20,690 bases of DNA from Pelargonium cotyledonis (GCA_036897625.1 JAYMTA010001304.1:1-20690); one strand, 5' to 3'; counted from the stretch's first letter, positions 10,678 through 20,075 are shown. Notes: generated by a model from the sequence alone, not told the origin. Program-made: numbers and translations.

Positions 10678-12450
10678 TTCGAAATTTCGCAAGGTGTTAA
10701 ACAAGGGTGTCCTCTTTCACCCTTCCTCTTTATCATTGTAGCTGAGGTTCTGCATTTATTATTGGCTCGTTCGGAATCTCAAGGTCTCTTCGCTGGTACT
10801 CGAGTTGGTAGCACCTCAGTTTCTCACCTTCAGTTTGCAGATGACACTATCCCCTTCTGATCTATAGCAAAATCAGATTCACCTTTGTGTAATGTCAAAG
10901 TGCTTTTGTGTGGGTTTGAATTAGCGTCGGGTTTGAAACATAACTTCTTGAAATCTCGAATTATCGGTATCGCAATTCCCCAGGATTGGATTTCCCGCTT
11001 GGCTGGTATTTTTGGGTGTCAAACAGTTTCCTTCCCAATTACCTATTTTGGTTTCAAACTCGGGTACAATCCGAGGCACGTGAGTTTGTGGGCGGGAGTG
11101 ATTGAGAAGTATCAAAAGAGGCTTGCGCTTTGGCAATCGAAATAAATTTCTTTAGGGGGTCACGTAACTCTGATTCATTCAACTCTTTCTTTTTTACCCC
11201 TTTTCTATATGTCGTTGTTTAAAGCTCCTAATAAGGTGTTGATCACCCTCGAATCCATTGAGCGCCATTTCTTATGGGCAGGCTCTTCTTCTAAGCGAGG
11301 TCTTAGTAAAGTTAAATGGCAGCAAGTGGTTCAAAAGAGAATTCATGGTGGGGTCGATAGTCGTCAGTTGCATATTGCCAACATTGGCTTACTTGCTAAA
11401 TGGTGGTGGCCATTTTCCACCCAATCGAGTTCACTTTGGAAGTTCGTGCTTTGTGCGAAATATGGATGGGATGAGGCAGCTTGGTCATTGGATGATCTAT
11501 GTGCTAGAAATCCCTCACAAGTCATGGAAGCCATATTAGAGCTTCGTCGTCTCCCGGGGTTTCTGGATTTGGTAGGCTCTGGCAGTACGCGTTGGGTGTT
11601 GGGGGACGGCTCATGCTGCAAGTTCTGGATGGATCAGTGGTGGTCGGACTCTAAGCTCAAGGAAAGGTTCCGCCGCCTATATATCCTATGTTCTTCCATG
11701 ACGGGGTCCGTGGCAGAGGTCCTTGGACTGATTCAGGCTGGCGGTGATGCTCTCTTCCGGCGAAATCTCTGTGGCTGGGAAGTGGGTCTTTTTGAAGAGC
11801 TACGCCATGAGGTCGACGGGATAGTGCTCGCTCCCTTGGTACCTGATCGTCTAGTATGGAAACGTTCTCGGTCAGGTAAGTTTTCTACATCACAATCTAT
11901 ATCGCTCAGCTCCCCATTTTCGCTTTGCGTTCTCGAAAGTCATTTGGAGAGCGTTTATCCCATCAAAAATTCAATGTTTTGCATGGCTAGCGTCACTCGA
12001 GAGCGTCCCTTGTCGAGATTTTTTGGTCAGGCGTAAGGTGCTACCTATTAATGCTGATGCTTTTTGTAGTTTCTGTGATGTTGAACTTGAAACCTGCTCC
12101 CATATTCTAATTTCTTGTCCTTGGGGCTCAAAAGTTTGGGCCTCTATTTTGAACTGGTGGGATGTTTCATGGGTTCGGCCCATATCTTGCTTCCAATTGC
12201 TTGTTTATTGGTCTTCATGTCTGATTGCTGGTAGCAAACTTTGTCAAAAGTTGTGGGATGCTCGTTGCTGAATCACTCTTTGGTTCATTTCGCTTAGTAG
12301 GAATGATCTGGTGTTTAATGATAATTATCCATCAGTTGGAGACGATGTCCTGAGAATTCAAAGTTTAGCTTTATCTTTAGTTTTTTGCATAGATAGTTCA
12401 TTTGTAATCGACTTCAATTTTTTCTCTTGGGTGGCCGGTCCTATGTTTTG
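10678..12450 (+). pseudogene. LINE ORF2 C-terminal half: reverse transcriptase and zf-RVT tail
   Basis: ORF2 encodes the endonuclease/reverse transcriptase; only the C-terminal half remains. 10681-10857 gives GVKQGCPLSPFLF and LQFADDT, the RT motif with the catalytic D-D pair. TGA 10858-10860 breaks it. Reading resumes to a TAA at 11143-11145, then 11146-12036 continues with SLGGHVTLIHS and MSLFKAP, then a W-rich stretch (RWVLGDGS..FWMDQWW). A frameshift near 11900-11930 moves the rest into another frame. That frame (12023-12270) carries the zf-RVT signature: LPINADAFCSFC, ETCSHILISCPW, VW. A further stop at 12269-12271 precedes SRNDLVF. At least three stops and one frameshift make it non-functional. 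Confidence 0.85.
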
Positions 12451-12546
12451 TTTATGCTAGGTTTGGTGCACTTTTCCTTGTACTTTTATTTTAACATACG
12501 GGTTATCTTTAATAAAAAAAAATTGCTTGTTTATAAAAAAAAAAAA
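10678..12546 (+). mobile_element. 5'-truncated LINE (L1-type) with poly-A tail
   Basis: The element starts abruptly inside the reverse transcriptase and ends with two A-runs (12511-12519 and 12534-12546), the form left by incomplete target-primed reverse transcription. It is GC-rich against AT-rich flanks. I looked for a target duplication (downstream GGTAAAACTT; upstream ATAGATAAAAAAATG) and found no convincing match. It ends about 170 bp before the MULE. Confidence 0.85.
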
Positions 12547-12714
12547 GGTAAAACTTACGGACCTTTTATAGAAACACAATACAAATCAGTTAACTCTATA
12601 TTAATGTTCACAATTAATTAAATTCATACCAATTTTAATAATTAATTAAATGAAACATTATTTTATCATCAATCATATTAATTGCATTTCCTTAAATCTC
12701 TTTCTTAAAATAAA
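12547..12714. other. AT-rich target DNA between LINE and MULE
   Basis: Plain AT-rich sequence (ATTAATTAAAT-type runs) with no feature except that it provides the left flank of the MULE target duplication. Confidence 0.6.
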
Positions 12715-12723
12715 TTACATTAA
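12715..12723 (+). repeat. Left 9-bp target site duplication of the MULE
   Basis: TTACATTAA lies directly before the first TIR base (GGTAAAAAC). The identical 9 bases follow the right TIR at 20339-20347. A 9-bp duplication is characteristic of Mutator superfamily insertion. Confidence 0.93.
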
Positions 12724-12986
12724 GGTAAAAACTTTGCCTAAGTACTTGTACTATCTACTTTATTCCAATTAGGTCACTGAACATTATTTTGTTTTTGCGC
12801 TATACCTGAAGTATCCACTTTATTCCTCCCTGGTCACTTCTGTTAGTTTTAGTAACGTTTGCCGTTAAATCCCCATGATGTGGCAATTTAACCACCAATC
12901 CCACACGCCCACGATTACGTGGCCTTCCAAGTCAAACTATTATGTGGATTAAAAGTCATGTGATTCTCACGTGCTCCATCTCCTTT
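12724..12986 (+). repeat. Left terminal inverted repeat of the MULE (263 bp)
   Basis: It begins GGTAAAAACTTTGCC and pairs base for base, without gaps, with the reverse complement of 20076-20338. I counted about 21 mismatches by eye (about 92% identity). The central block AGTAACGTTTGCCGTTAAAT is perfectly conserved. A CACGTG G-box at 12968-12973 is present only in this TIR; the right copy has CATGTG. Confidence 0.93.
12751..12838 (+). repeat. Paired 28-bp motif inside the TIR
   Basis: 12751-12778 (CTATCTACTTTATTCC..GGTCACT) is repeated 60 bases on at 12811-12838 (GTATCCACTTTATTCC..GGTCACT). The same pair occurs in the right TIR. Repeated, conserved motifs inside a TIR are good candidates for transposase binding sites, although MULE sites cannot be recognised from sequence alone. 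Confidence 0.6.
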
Positions 12987-13097
12987 CATTAACCTTACCG
13001 TCTTCTTCCCCAACGAACACGAGCTAGGGTTTTGAGAGACGCAAAGCTGAGTCCAAAAGTAATCGCAGATCTTCTATTGTGATTTGAAGCTGCGTTG

Positions 13098-13686
13098 ATG
13101 GGGAAGTACAAGCGACACATGTATTTAGCGAACGATGGTCCAGAAGTGAGGTGCAACTGCGGAAGAAGGGCTCCTCTAATCACAGCTTGGACGGAGGAAA
13201 ACCCAAGACGCAGATTCTATTGTTTTGTCCTAGAGATATGATTTATAGTTTTTTTTTTCATAAATCAGTTTGAGTAAGTGGTATGTTGATTCAGTTTTTA
13301 TGTTTTAGAAAGAGGAGGGTGGTTTTCCATTTTGGAGATGGCATGACCCGGATTTGAAGATACCTCGGTATGTGAATTTGTTAAGGGAGCTGCATCACGA
13401 GAATTGTCAATTAATGGGTGGGATCCAAGGCTTTAGTAGTTATTCAAATGGAGGGTCATCGACAAATGTTGTTGGAGTCACTGATGGAGTTAGATTATTT
13501 GACAATGATAACTCCTCCCTTGCATCTAACCATAGTCCATCAATGGGTGTAGGTGGAAGGTGTGTAGGTGAAAGGAAGAGTTCATCTGTCATAGTTTGGA
13601 TTGTAGGTGTTATTGTGTTGTACTTTATCTGCAAAGTCATTGCCTCTTCAATGGTTAGGAGTGAAAACCATTACTGCCTTCCTTAG
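13098..13686 (+). pseudogene. GRF-type zinc finger plus membrane segment protein, second gene of the MULE
   Basis: ATG 13098 is 112 bases inside the left TIR. Exon 1 encodes MGKYKRHMYLANDGPEVRCN followed by CGRRAPLITAWT and ENPRRRFYC, a clear GRF zinc-finger start (C-x-C-G...T-x-W-T..NP-x-R-R-F). An extra T around 13223-13226 seems to break an ancestral FYCCPR. Exon 2, after TTTTAG|AAAG at 13308, gives GGFPFWRWHDPDL, the GRF end, with Phe where the last Cys ligand is expected. It continues with a polar Ser/Asn stretch, a hydrophobic segment (SSVIVWIVGVIVLYFICKVI) and a short tail, ending at TAG 13684-13686. Splicing 13227-13308 (82 bp) would keep one frame of about 168 residues, but that donor is weak. 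Small plant GRF proteins with a C-terminal membrane anchor are common, and their role is unknown. Two of four zinc ligands look lost. Confidence 0.7.
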
Positions 13687-14320
13687 TAGTGTATCATTGT
13701 AATTTTTGTAGGGCTTATGTATTTGGAAATCATGTTCCAATGAAGACAATGAACTATGTAAGAAATTTGTGGTTATAAAAATTTGGTTACATAAACATGC
13801 CTTATGTGCTTTGTGTATCTGCATTATGCTATGTGTATGTTAATCACAACAATTATGTGCATTGTGTCTGTGCATTATGATATGTGCATACCCATTACTA
13901 TATTGTAACCTGTAAACAAACTCATCCACCATCCATAGTGAATTAAAACATACTAAATCCAAAGAAGATTGACATTTTCAATTTCACAAATTTACTTCAA
14001 TTTCAGAAAACAAAATTTCTGGCAAGAAACTTGCCTACAAAATACAGATCCAAACTGTTGACATAATTAACAAATCCATTTACACCTGGTGCCTAACTTG
14101 AACATATTCCTACCATTTACTTCCCAAATACAGATGTAACAAAAACTGACTCCAACATCTACATCTTTGTATCACAAAAACTGATTCAAAAATTGACTCA
14201 GAAACTATCTATGGTTTCCAAACTGGTTTCTTCTTCCCTAAAAGTTTCTTCTTGTCAGCAACTTTTTTGTTTCCCTTTTGTCTTGTCTACCTTCTCCTTT
14301 CCTTGTCTATCCTTAAAAAC
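13687..14320. other. Convergent 3' region between the two MULE genes
   Basis: It holds the probable 3' untranslated regions of both genes. The motif TGCATTATG(C/A)TATGTG appears twice (about 13821 and 13872) together with TTATGTGC repeats. There is no further coding sequence. The two transcripts would meet tail to tail here. Confidence 0.55.
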
Positions 14321-14964
14321 CTATTGTGATGGTCTGCCAGGCTGCAAAATTTGAATATACTTGAGTTACTAATTGTCTTAGCATTGATGTAGACATAATT
14401 AACAAATCCAAACTGTGAGAACTTACATTTAGAATTTGCTCTTCATTGTTAGGGTTGATGTATATTCCAAAACTTGTAAGTGCAGGCCTTCCTCTTCCCC
14501 TACTTGTCCTTGGTCTTTTAGGAATTGGAATTAGTTCTCCATCATCTTGTGCTGAAGTTGGAAGGACAAGATCTTTAGCAACATTTGCTTCTTCGTGTGC
14601 CTCAATAGCAGTCCTCATTCCCTACAATTTACGGTATTTTAGTTTACAGAGTTTAGTCCAATTCCAGAGTACCAAATTGACATCTTAAAGACCATTGTAC
14701 CTTTTTTGATGCTTGTCTTCTCTTAGGAGTTCTAGGTTTCCTTGGAATTTGCTGTTGTGGTTCCTCATGGTGTGCAGAAGATGTAAGTCCAATATCTTCA
14801 ATGTGGACTTGTGCAAGTGGCTCCATTTGTTCCTTTTCTGGTGCTGCAGGTTTCTCATGAGGTTTATCTTGCCCTGATGCTGCATCTTGATCATGACCTT
14901 CAGGTCCATGTTGCTCTTGAGGTTGGGATTGGCCTCCATGCTGTTTTGTTTTCTTTCCTTTTCC
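14321..14964 (-). other. Transposase segment: basic, low-complexity C-terminal exons
   Basis: Exon 14701-14964 (88 codons) reads GKGKKTKQHGG and then Gln/Glu/Pro-rich sequence to PRKPRTPKRRQASKK, ending at AAG|GTACAA. Exon 14427-14621 (65 codons) reads GMRTAIEAHEE and later RPRTSRGRGRPALTSFGIYI, ending at AAT|GTAAGT. The last exon (14321-14341) gives PGRPSQ and stop. All phases join cleanly. The Arg/Lys-rich patches could be nuclear import signals. This is the best preserved part of the gene. Confidence 0.75.
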
Positions 14965-15042
14965 CTACATTATGTGCTCATCAAGTTAATAACTGAAACC
15001 AAAACAACATTGAATGACTATCAATCACATAAAATAGAACAT

Positions 15043-15489
15043 TTACATTATCTTATTTGGATTTAGGGGACATGTTCTCTTGTTGTGGTTTGGTTTATTG
15101 CACAAATTGCAAACGATGACCTTCCCTACCCTACTCAGCTTATGTGGATTGTTGGGCACCCTCTCTCCTTCCTCCCTTCTTCTTTTATGTCTTTTAGGTC
15201 TCCCTGGCATTTTTCTATCAACATGTGGCAGTAGGGGTTGCATGTTAGAAGGTGGACAATTCTGCATTCCCTTAATAGGTTCAAGCATGTAGTCATATGT
15301 CCTGGTATAACACTCAACCTTGAACCAATCTGCAACATATTCAACAAAGTCTTTCTTCTCATGCTTGATGGCAGCACATGCATGGGCACAAGGTATTCCC
15401 TTTAATTGTCATCTTCTACATGTACATGTCTTCTTTCCAAGTAGAACAACATGTTTCGCATTCCCAAGTTTGACCTCATAGCCATCTAC
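15043..15489 (-). other. Transposase segment: SWIM finger and CCHC zinc knuckle
   Basis: VDGYEVKLGNAKHVVLLGKK leads into CTCRR*QLKGIPCAHACAAI, a SWIM finger (C-x-C-x(n)-C-x-H) with TGA at 15409-15411 in place of the usual Trp. VADWFKVECYTRTYDYMLEP follows, then MPGRPKRHKRRREE, HKLSRVGKVIVC and the knuckle CNLCNKPNHNKRTC (C-x2-C-x4-H-x4-C). These are the standard C-terminal modules of plant MuDR transposases. The exon ends at 15052, where the donor is AT instead of GT, so splicing here is probably impaired. Confidence 0.88.
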
Positions 15490-15492
15490 TCA

Positions 15493-16418
15493 ATTCCATG
15501 CTAGTGTGGCTCCCCCTCCCAACTTTCTATACTCAAGCAATTTTTTATGGATTCTTGGAGCATATGATTTTGCCCATTTCTTCACTAAGTCTCTCTTCTC
15601 ATGTAGCCTTTTCATCACATATAGCCTAATATCCTCAAGCATGCTAATGAATGGCTTAGACCTTGCTCCCATAAGTACTCCATTGAAGGTCTCACATATA
15701 TTATTGTCTACTATATCACAGCAAAGATCTTATGAAAAAAAAAGCTCTACACCAATGCTTGGGATGTAGTTTCTCACTCATACTTACATAACCTTCAGGG
15801 CACATCTCTGCTAGGTCACTTAAGTTGTCCTACATCTTACAAAGCTTGGGAGACTTGGCTGCCCCTCAATACTTGATCTTCAAATCATCTCTCTTATGTT
15901 GCTTCCTCCAATTTGCGTACAGGTGCCTCACACACATCATGTGTTCTACTTGAGGAAGATGTTCTTCAACTGTTGCTATTAGTCCCTGCATTCACCATAA
16001 CAATTAGGTTTAGTGCAAATTGTGTTTGATTATTATGCAAAAAATGTACTAACATAACTTATAAAGTTTGTACCTTCTGTTGATCAGACATAAGGGTCCA
16101 ACCTCTTCCATTACCTAGCCCCAAATCAATATTCAGAAGTTCAAAGAACCACCTCCAAGTTGATCTTGACTCTCTCTTCATAATAGCCCAAGCTATTGGG
16201 TACATCTGGTTGTTGCCATCCCTTCCAACAACAACAAGTATCTCTCCCTTCACCATTCGTTTCAGGAAACAGCCATCAACTCCTATGAATGGTCTGCAGC
16301 CAGCAAGGAAACCCTGTTTCAAAGCTGAAAAGAAAATGTACAGCCTCTTGAAATGTGGCTGAGCCCTTGGCGTTGGAAAAAAATTTTGGAGCTGAATTGT
16401 GGAACCTGGATTACTCAC
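15493..16418 (-). other. Transposase segment: DDE catalytic core
   Basis: Exon part 16074-16418 reads NPGSTIQLQ, FKRLYIFFSALKQGF, GCRPFIGVDGCFLK, VVVGRDGNNQMYPIAWAI, W-WF--L and SDQQK. It provides the first two catalytic Asp residues (VDG and SDQQ) and the MULE domain signature. After the 88-bp intron (15986-16073), GLIATVEEHLP and EHMMCVRHLYANWRK give the C-x2-H motif. ICETFNG (about 15682-15702) gives the third acidic residue. GARSKPFISMLEDIRLYVM follows. Stops at 15866-15868 and 15830-15832, a frameshift in the nine-A run near 15735 and the stop at 16419-16421 inactivate it. Confidence 0.9.
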
Positions 16419-16561
16419 TCAGAGTTCCTCCATATATCTCCTTACGTCCTCAAACTCCTTCATCCTTGCCTTTGTCTTGGAAAATATAGTACTTGGCTTT
16501 TTCTACACTGTCCCTCATTAACTCTAACTTGAAGCTTGTCCCACACCAAGTATAAAACTCC

Positions 16562-17350
16562 TGCTAATATAAGAGTCTTCAGTAGTACAAACTTAAACTA
16601 GCATAACATTTGAACCTGCGACTATTAGTAGCAAGATTAAGACTATATAACAAGAAACAAATCTGCTAAGCCAAACTTCAAACTCGATTCTATTGCAAAA
16701 GAAGTTTGTATTAATAAAGTATTTTTGGAACGCATTGTATTTAATAAACCTTACCAATTAATTATAACAAAAATGTCTTATTGTAAGAATCCCGGGTAGC
16801 CCCAGTTAACATATCCTAGCTATGAATCTTATAGGCGCCAGGATAACCTTTACTTTAATCACGGAAGGCCCCTGATATACCAAAGAGGAGTTTCCAGGGC
16901 CCTCTCACCGTATCCTTAAAATAAAGAGAGCTTTGCTTTTTCAAGAGAAGTTACTTTAAAACCCCAATAAGGGCAGTATAATGAGTTAAAGAGCCGGCAC
17001 TGGTAATCTAATTTTTATTAGATTTCTTTTGGAGAAGCTTGGTTTTTGGGATTTGTAACAGGGCGGGAATTCTCAAGGGTAAGTCTACAATAACTATAAC
17101 TATAAGAAATGGAAATAGGTATAGCTACTTGAAAGGTTCTAAGAATCTTAGAAGTACGAAGCTTTTGTATTAAGGTAAGTGGGATTTTTTATTATACTAT
17201 TTTACATAAACCTACTTGAAAACTAGAAATTGCACCTTTAAACATAGAGAACCAAAACGAAGGAAACTCGGAATGCTTTTTCTCTTCTGATTATTGATTT
17301 ACAAGACTTCTCTACTATAATGTCTTATGAGGGACGAGGGCAAGGAAGCC
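16562..17350. other. Foreign insertion in the transposase gene, partly mitochondrial-like
   Basis: The transposase sequence breaks off after KTPAKKLTNA (17354) and resumes with EFYTWCGTSFKL (about 16560), so about 780 bp are extra. From about 16785 to 17340 the base composition and word use (CCCGGGTAGCCCCAG, AGGGCCCTCTCACCG, AACTATAACTATAAG) look like plant mitochondrial intergenic DNA and unlike the rest of the MULE. The remainder (16562-16785) is AT-rich. A TAGCAG acceptor at 16566-16561 could mean that an ancestral intron was the landing site. The mitochondrial origin is an impression, not proven. Confidence 0.5.
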
Positions 17351-17353
17351 TTA

Positions 17354-17677
17354 TGCATTTGTTAATTTCTTTGCAGGTGTCTTTATAGAGGGGATCTCTA
17401 GGATGATGTCCTTCAGGTGTTCCACAATCACCATTGATGTTACCAACTTGTTATCCATTATCTCATCACATGTGTGGCCCCTATAGTATGTTTTCACCAT
17501 GAACCTTCCTTCATCATTCACTCTTGAGACCCATATTCTCCATGTGCAGCCCTCTTCTAGACACTTAACATGTACCCGTAATTTGTCATTTTGTAACCAT
17601 TTCACACCATGTCTCTTCACAATGCTATACCTAATGATGGCCTTTCTTACTTGATAAACATTATGGAACTCCAAGTC
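17354..17677 (-). other. Transposase segment: MuDR DNA-binding domain
   Basis: Reads LEFHNVYQVRKAIIRYSIVK, then V-K-C--C-T-W-R-I-W-V-S and RFMVKTYYRGHTCDE. This is the PF03108-type MuDR N-terminal domain (F-x-x-x-x-x-F-R-x-A-I...K-C...C-x-W...HTC), expected to bind the TIR. The C-x-C and H-T-C zinc-type ligands are present. An eight-A run at its upstream edge (about 17682-17690) marks a frameshift from the preceding linker. Its downstream edge stops at TAA 17351-17353, where the foreign insertion begins. Confidence 0.85.
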
Positions 17678-17679
17678 TA

Positions 17680-19200
17680 GAAAAAAAAATCCCTGAATGT
17701 ACCCTCTGGATTATACATGAAAGCCTTGTCTTGAGATCTTCTTTGAGCAACTTTACCTTCAGATGCTTCTTCATCCTCACTTAAAATAGATAGCTCATCT
17801 TCATCTGAATCATGGTGTACTGAGGTCTCTAAAATGTTGGTTCTTCTTCTGCTTTGAACCTCTTCAGGAGCCCTATCCATACCTTGTTTTACGTTCTATA
17901 GTCTACTGCCTTCTCCAATATTCTCTCCACCATTTATAGCTCCAACACCTCTTCTTTCACCAACAGCAGACAACCTATCAATCATGTCTCTCAATTCTTG
18001 TCTTCTAACACCCCCTAATTATATTCTCCCTTGATTGTTGAAACTCATCATCACTATCATCATCGACATTGATAATATGTGCATTGTCTTCCTCTGCACC
18101 ACTCCCTTCTTCATCTCCATCTTCATCTCCATCTCCAACTCCTTTATGCACCTCATTCACAGCTCCTTCATTGTCATGTATAGCCCTTTCTTGTTGATCA
18201 TTCAAAAACCCTTTATCATTCATAGGTCCTTCTTGGACATGTGTAGCCCCTGTTTGTTGAACTTGTCCTTCCTTCTCAGCTTCATCCCTCACAACTTCTT
18301 CACATGTTCCAGCTTCAATCACATTTTCACCTACATTTACTGCATTCACAACTGGAGTACCATCCTCAGCAACCACCTCAGGTGTAGGCCCATCTGCATT
18401 AACCTCATCCTCAACAATAATTGGAGGCCCATCATCAGCAAACTCCTCATTTTGAGGCCCATCCTCAGCATTCGCCTGCTTTGTAGGCCCATTTGCAGCA
18501 ACTTCTTCAAATATTGGCTCAACTTTAACAATTTTCTCATTTGTATGCCCAACATTGTCCAACACCACATGTGTAGGCCTAACTGCAGCAACCACCTCAA
18601 TTGTAGGCCCAACACTGTCTAACCCCTCATGTGTAGGCCCAACTTCAGCAACCCTATCAACTGTAGCCCCATGTTCAGCATTTCCTTCATAATTATGCCC
18701 ACCATTTCCAGCAGATCCTCCCACAAATTGCAGCCCATGTTTAGCCATCCAGCCATCAACTGGCCCAACATCAGCACCCAAACCATGTTCTGTAGGCCCA
18801 TCATTTGGAATGTCTTCTTGTCCTTTACCTAAACTGCCACACAAATCCTCAAATAGTACTTCATTTTCCTTCACATTTTCCCCATTTTGTTGCTCATGAA
18901 CAGTTTCCACTTCATTACTTCTTTCTCTTGCCAAACCAACCCCTTCACCAACCACATTAATGTCTTCTCTTGTGAAACCAACCCCTTCACCAACCACCTC
19001 CCCATCATCAACTCCATCAGTTGATATTAATACTAACTCACCCCCTTTGTCTTTTCCATTTCAGTCTCACCTTCACTATCTGCAGTGCCAATATTGCACT
19101 CAACTTCAGCTTTAGAATCCCAATCATCCCCCCTTCATCCTCAACATTGCATCCATAAACCCAACCAATTTCACAGTGCTGCGGAACAACATATTCCTGG
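17680..19200 (-). other. Transposase segment: long acidic linker
   Basis: It joins the PB1-like domain to the DNA-binding domain. The longest open part is 18005-18997 (330 codons), very rich in Glu, Asp, Gly, Val and Asn and ending in an Asp/Glu run (DDDSDDEF). A second piece (17677-17880) begins MDRAPEEVQSRRR and carries another acidic patch (DSDEDELSILSEDEE). Frameshifts near 18005 and a stop near 17898 separate the pieces. Such acidic, disordered linkers are usual in plant MuDR transposases, but this one is unusually long. Confidence 0.75.
18347..18673 (-). repeat. Degenerate 30-bp minisatellite encoding ~10-residue repeats
   Basis: Within the acidic linker about ten units follow one another with a 10-residue period: HGATVDRVAE, VGPTHEGLDS, VGPTIEVVAA, VRPTHVVLDN, VGHTNEKIVK, VEPIFEEVAA, NGPTKQANAE, DGPQNEEFAD, a 13-residue unit, then DGPTPEVVAE. 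The consensus is (V/D)-G-P-T-x-E-x-V-A-x. On the plus strand the unit shows as recurring GTAGGCCCA. All but one unit keep the 30-bp length, which suggests that the frame was maintained while the array grew. Confidence 0.8.
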
Positions 19201-19229
19201 CCACTTGCACAATCACTGACATTAAACTA

Positions 19230-19682
19230 GATGGGTGGTATTGTAACGTCATTTGGAAATATAACAACCTCAGGCATCCAGTCATGTAGTGAAGCAGCTA
19301 TACTCTCTCCATGCTGAATATATAAATCTATGGTTTCACAGTCTAGGTAATAGCATTCTAGCATTTCCAAAATAGCAAAATCATTATCAACAAGAGAATA
19401 CTTCAGATATCTTTGCTTTCTCCAAGACACAGGTTCCTTGTAGTACATTTTGGATACATTAGAGTACCTTAATTCCTTGATTGCTTCCATTATTGTCCAA
19501 AAATTTATTGTGTTTGTGTCCAGTTGTATACACTCAACCTTACCTCCAGTGTATGTGGCACCCCCATTTGTAAACTTCCCACCCAGATGCACCCTCAAGT
19601 TCAAATAATTCTTGTCATCAATTGACCCCTCATCAACAGACCCAGACCCAGACCCATCACTCACCCCACTAGATCCACTCAT
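19230..19682 (-). other. Transposase segment: PB1-like N-terminal domain
   Basis: 151 codons from the probable start. A Ser/Gly/Asp-rich lead is followed by LRVHLGGKFTNGGATYTGGK, an I-EL-Y block, a Y-R-x-L segment and ETIDLYIQHGES. This fits the PB1-like domain found at the front of many plant MuDR transposases (V-x-x-H-x-G-G-x-F...Y-x-G-G-x-V...IDVYVEH). It is probably a protein-interaction fold. The frame closes with TAG at 19227; the following bases keep coding-like sequence, so the stop is a lesion. Confidence 0.75.
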
Positions 19683-20075
19683 ACTGTCATTAGAAAAAAA
19701 AAATTTGGCAAACCCAATAAACCTCAATACTTATGTAATGACACTATTAATATGCCCAAATCATGCCCTAAACGTGCCTTAATCACCACATTTTCGTGCA
19801 ATAGTAAAAAGATAACCCTAAAACAAACAAAAGAGGTCAAAAAACGATGTTTGTGCCTGGAGATTCCAACTGAGTGACGGGAAGCTATTCCTCTCTGCCA
19901 AGATTGTCTCTTTCGTGCTGGTGTTGTCTCCTTTCGAAGGAATCTGATTCTCTACTCTCCACTGTCACCTTCGAACTTGACAGCACCAAACTCACTCCCA
20001 ACTTCGTGCTTGTGCGCGTGGATGATCGACCATGAGGAACGAATGAGGAATGAGAGGAAAAGTCTCTTGAGCGGG
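19683..20075 (-). promoter_or_regulatory. Transposase leader with an E2F-type site at the TIR edge
   Basis: This stretch lies between the right TIR and the transposase ATG and holds no conserved coding sequence. On the minus strand TTTTCCCGC (plus strand GCGGGAAAA, 20071-20079) matches the E2F consensus TTTSSCGC at the inner edge of the TIR. It would place transposase expression in dividing cells. A single short motif can occur by chance. Confidence 0.4.

Larger units (their letters stand above)
14321..19682 (-). pseudogene. MuDR-family transposase gene, decayed
   Basis: The enzyme would bind the TIRs and cut and join the element DNA in the nucleus. The probable start is ATG 19682 (MSGSSGVSDGS); the end is TAG 14321-14323 after NPGRPSQ. 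Order from the N-terminus: PB1-like domain, long acidic repeat linker, MuDR DNA-binding domain, DDE core, SWIM finger, CCHC knuckle, basic tail. Four small introns can be placed near the C-terminus: 15986-16073, 14965-15051 (ancestral donor GT now AT), 14622-14700 and 14342-14426, each 79-88 bp. Damage includes stops at 19227-19229, about 17898, 16419-16421, 15866-15868, 15830-15832, 15490-15492 and 15409-15411. Frameshifts occur near 19.1 kb, 18.0 kb, 17.68 kb (A-run), 16.49 kb and 15.73 kb (A-run). A ~780-bp insertion lies at 16562-17350. It cannot make active transposase. Confidence 0.92.

Noticed and set aside
12547-12600. Target duplication for the LINE at 10678-12546
   Set aside because: TTTTATAGA occurs on both sides (about 10658 and 12565) but the right copy is about 18 bases away from the poly-A end, so it is not a convincing duplication.
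15043-15052. Use of GTAAAT at 15047 as a normal splice donor
   Set aside because: It would put the following exons in the wrong frame; the phase and conserved sequence point to an ancestral donor at 15051-15050 that is now AT.
18035-18622. 195-codon open frame on the plus strand
   Set aside because: It is the antisense of the acidic linker and its 30-bp repeats; the Ile/Asn/Cys-rich product is what such repeats give on the opposite strand.
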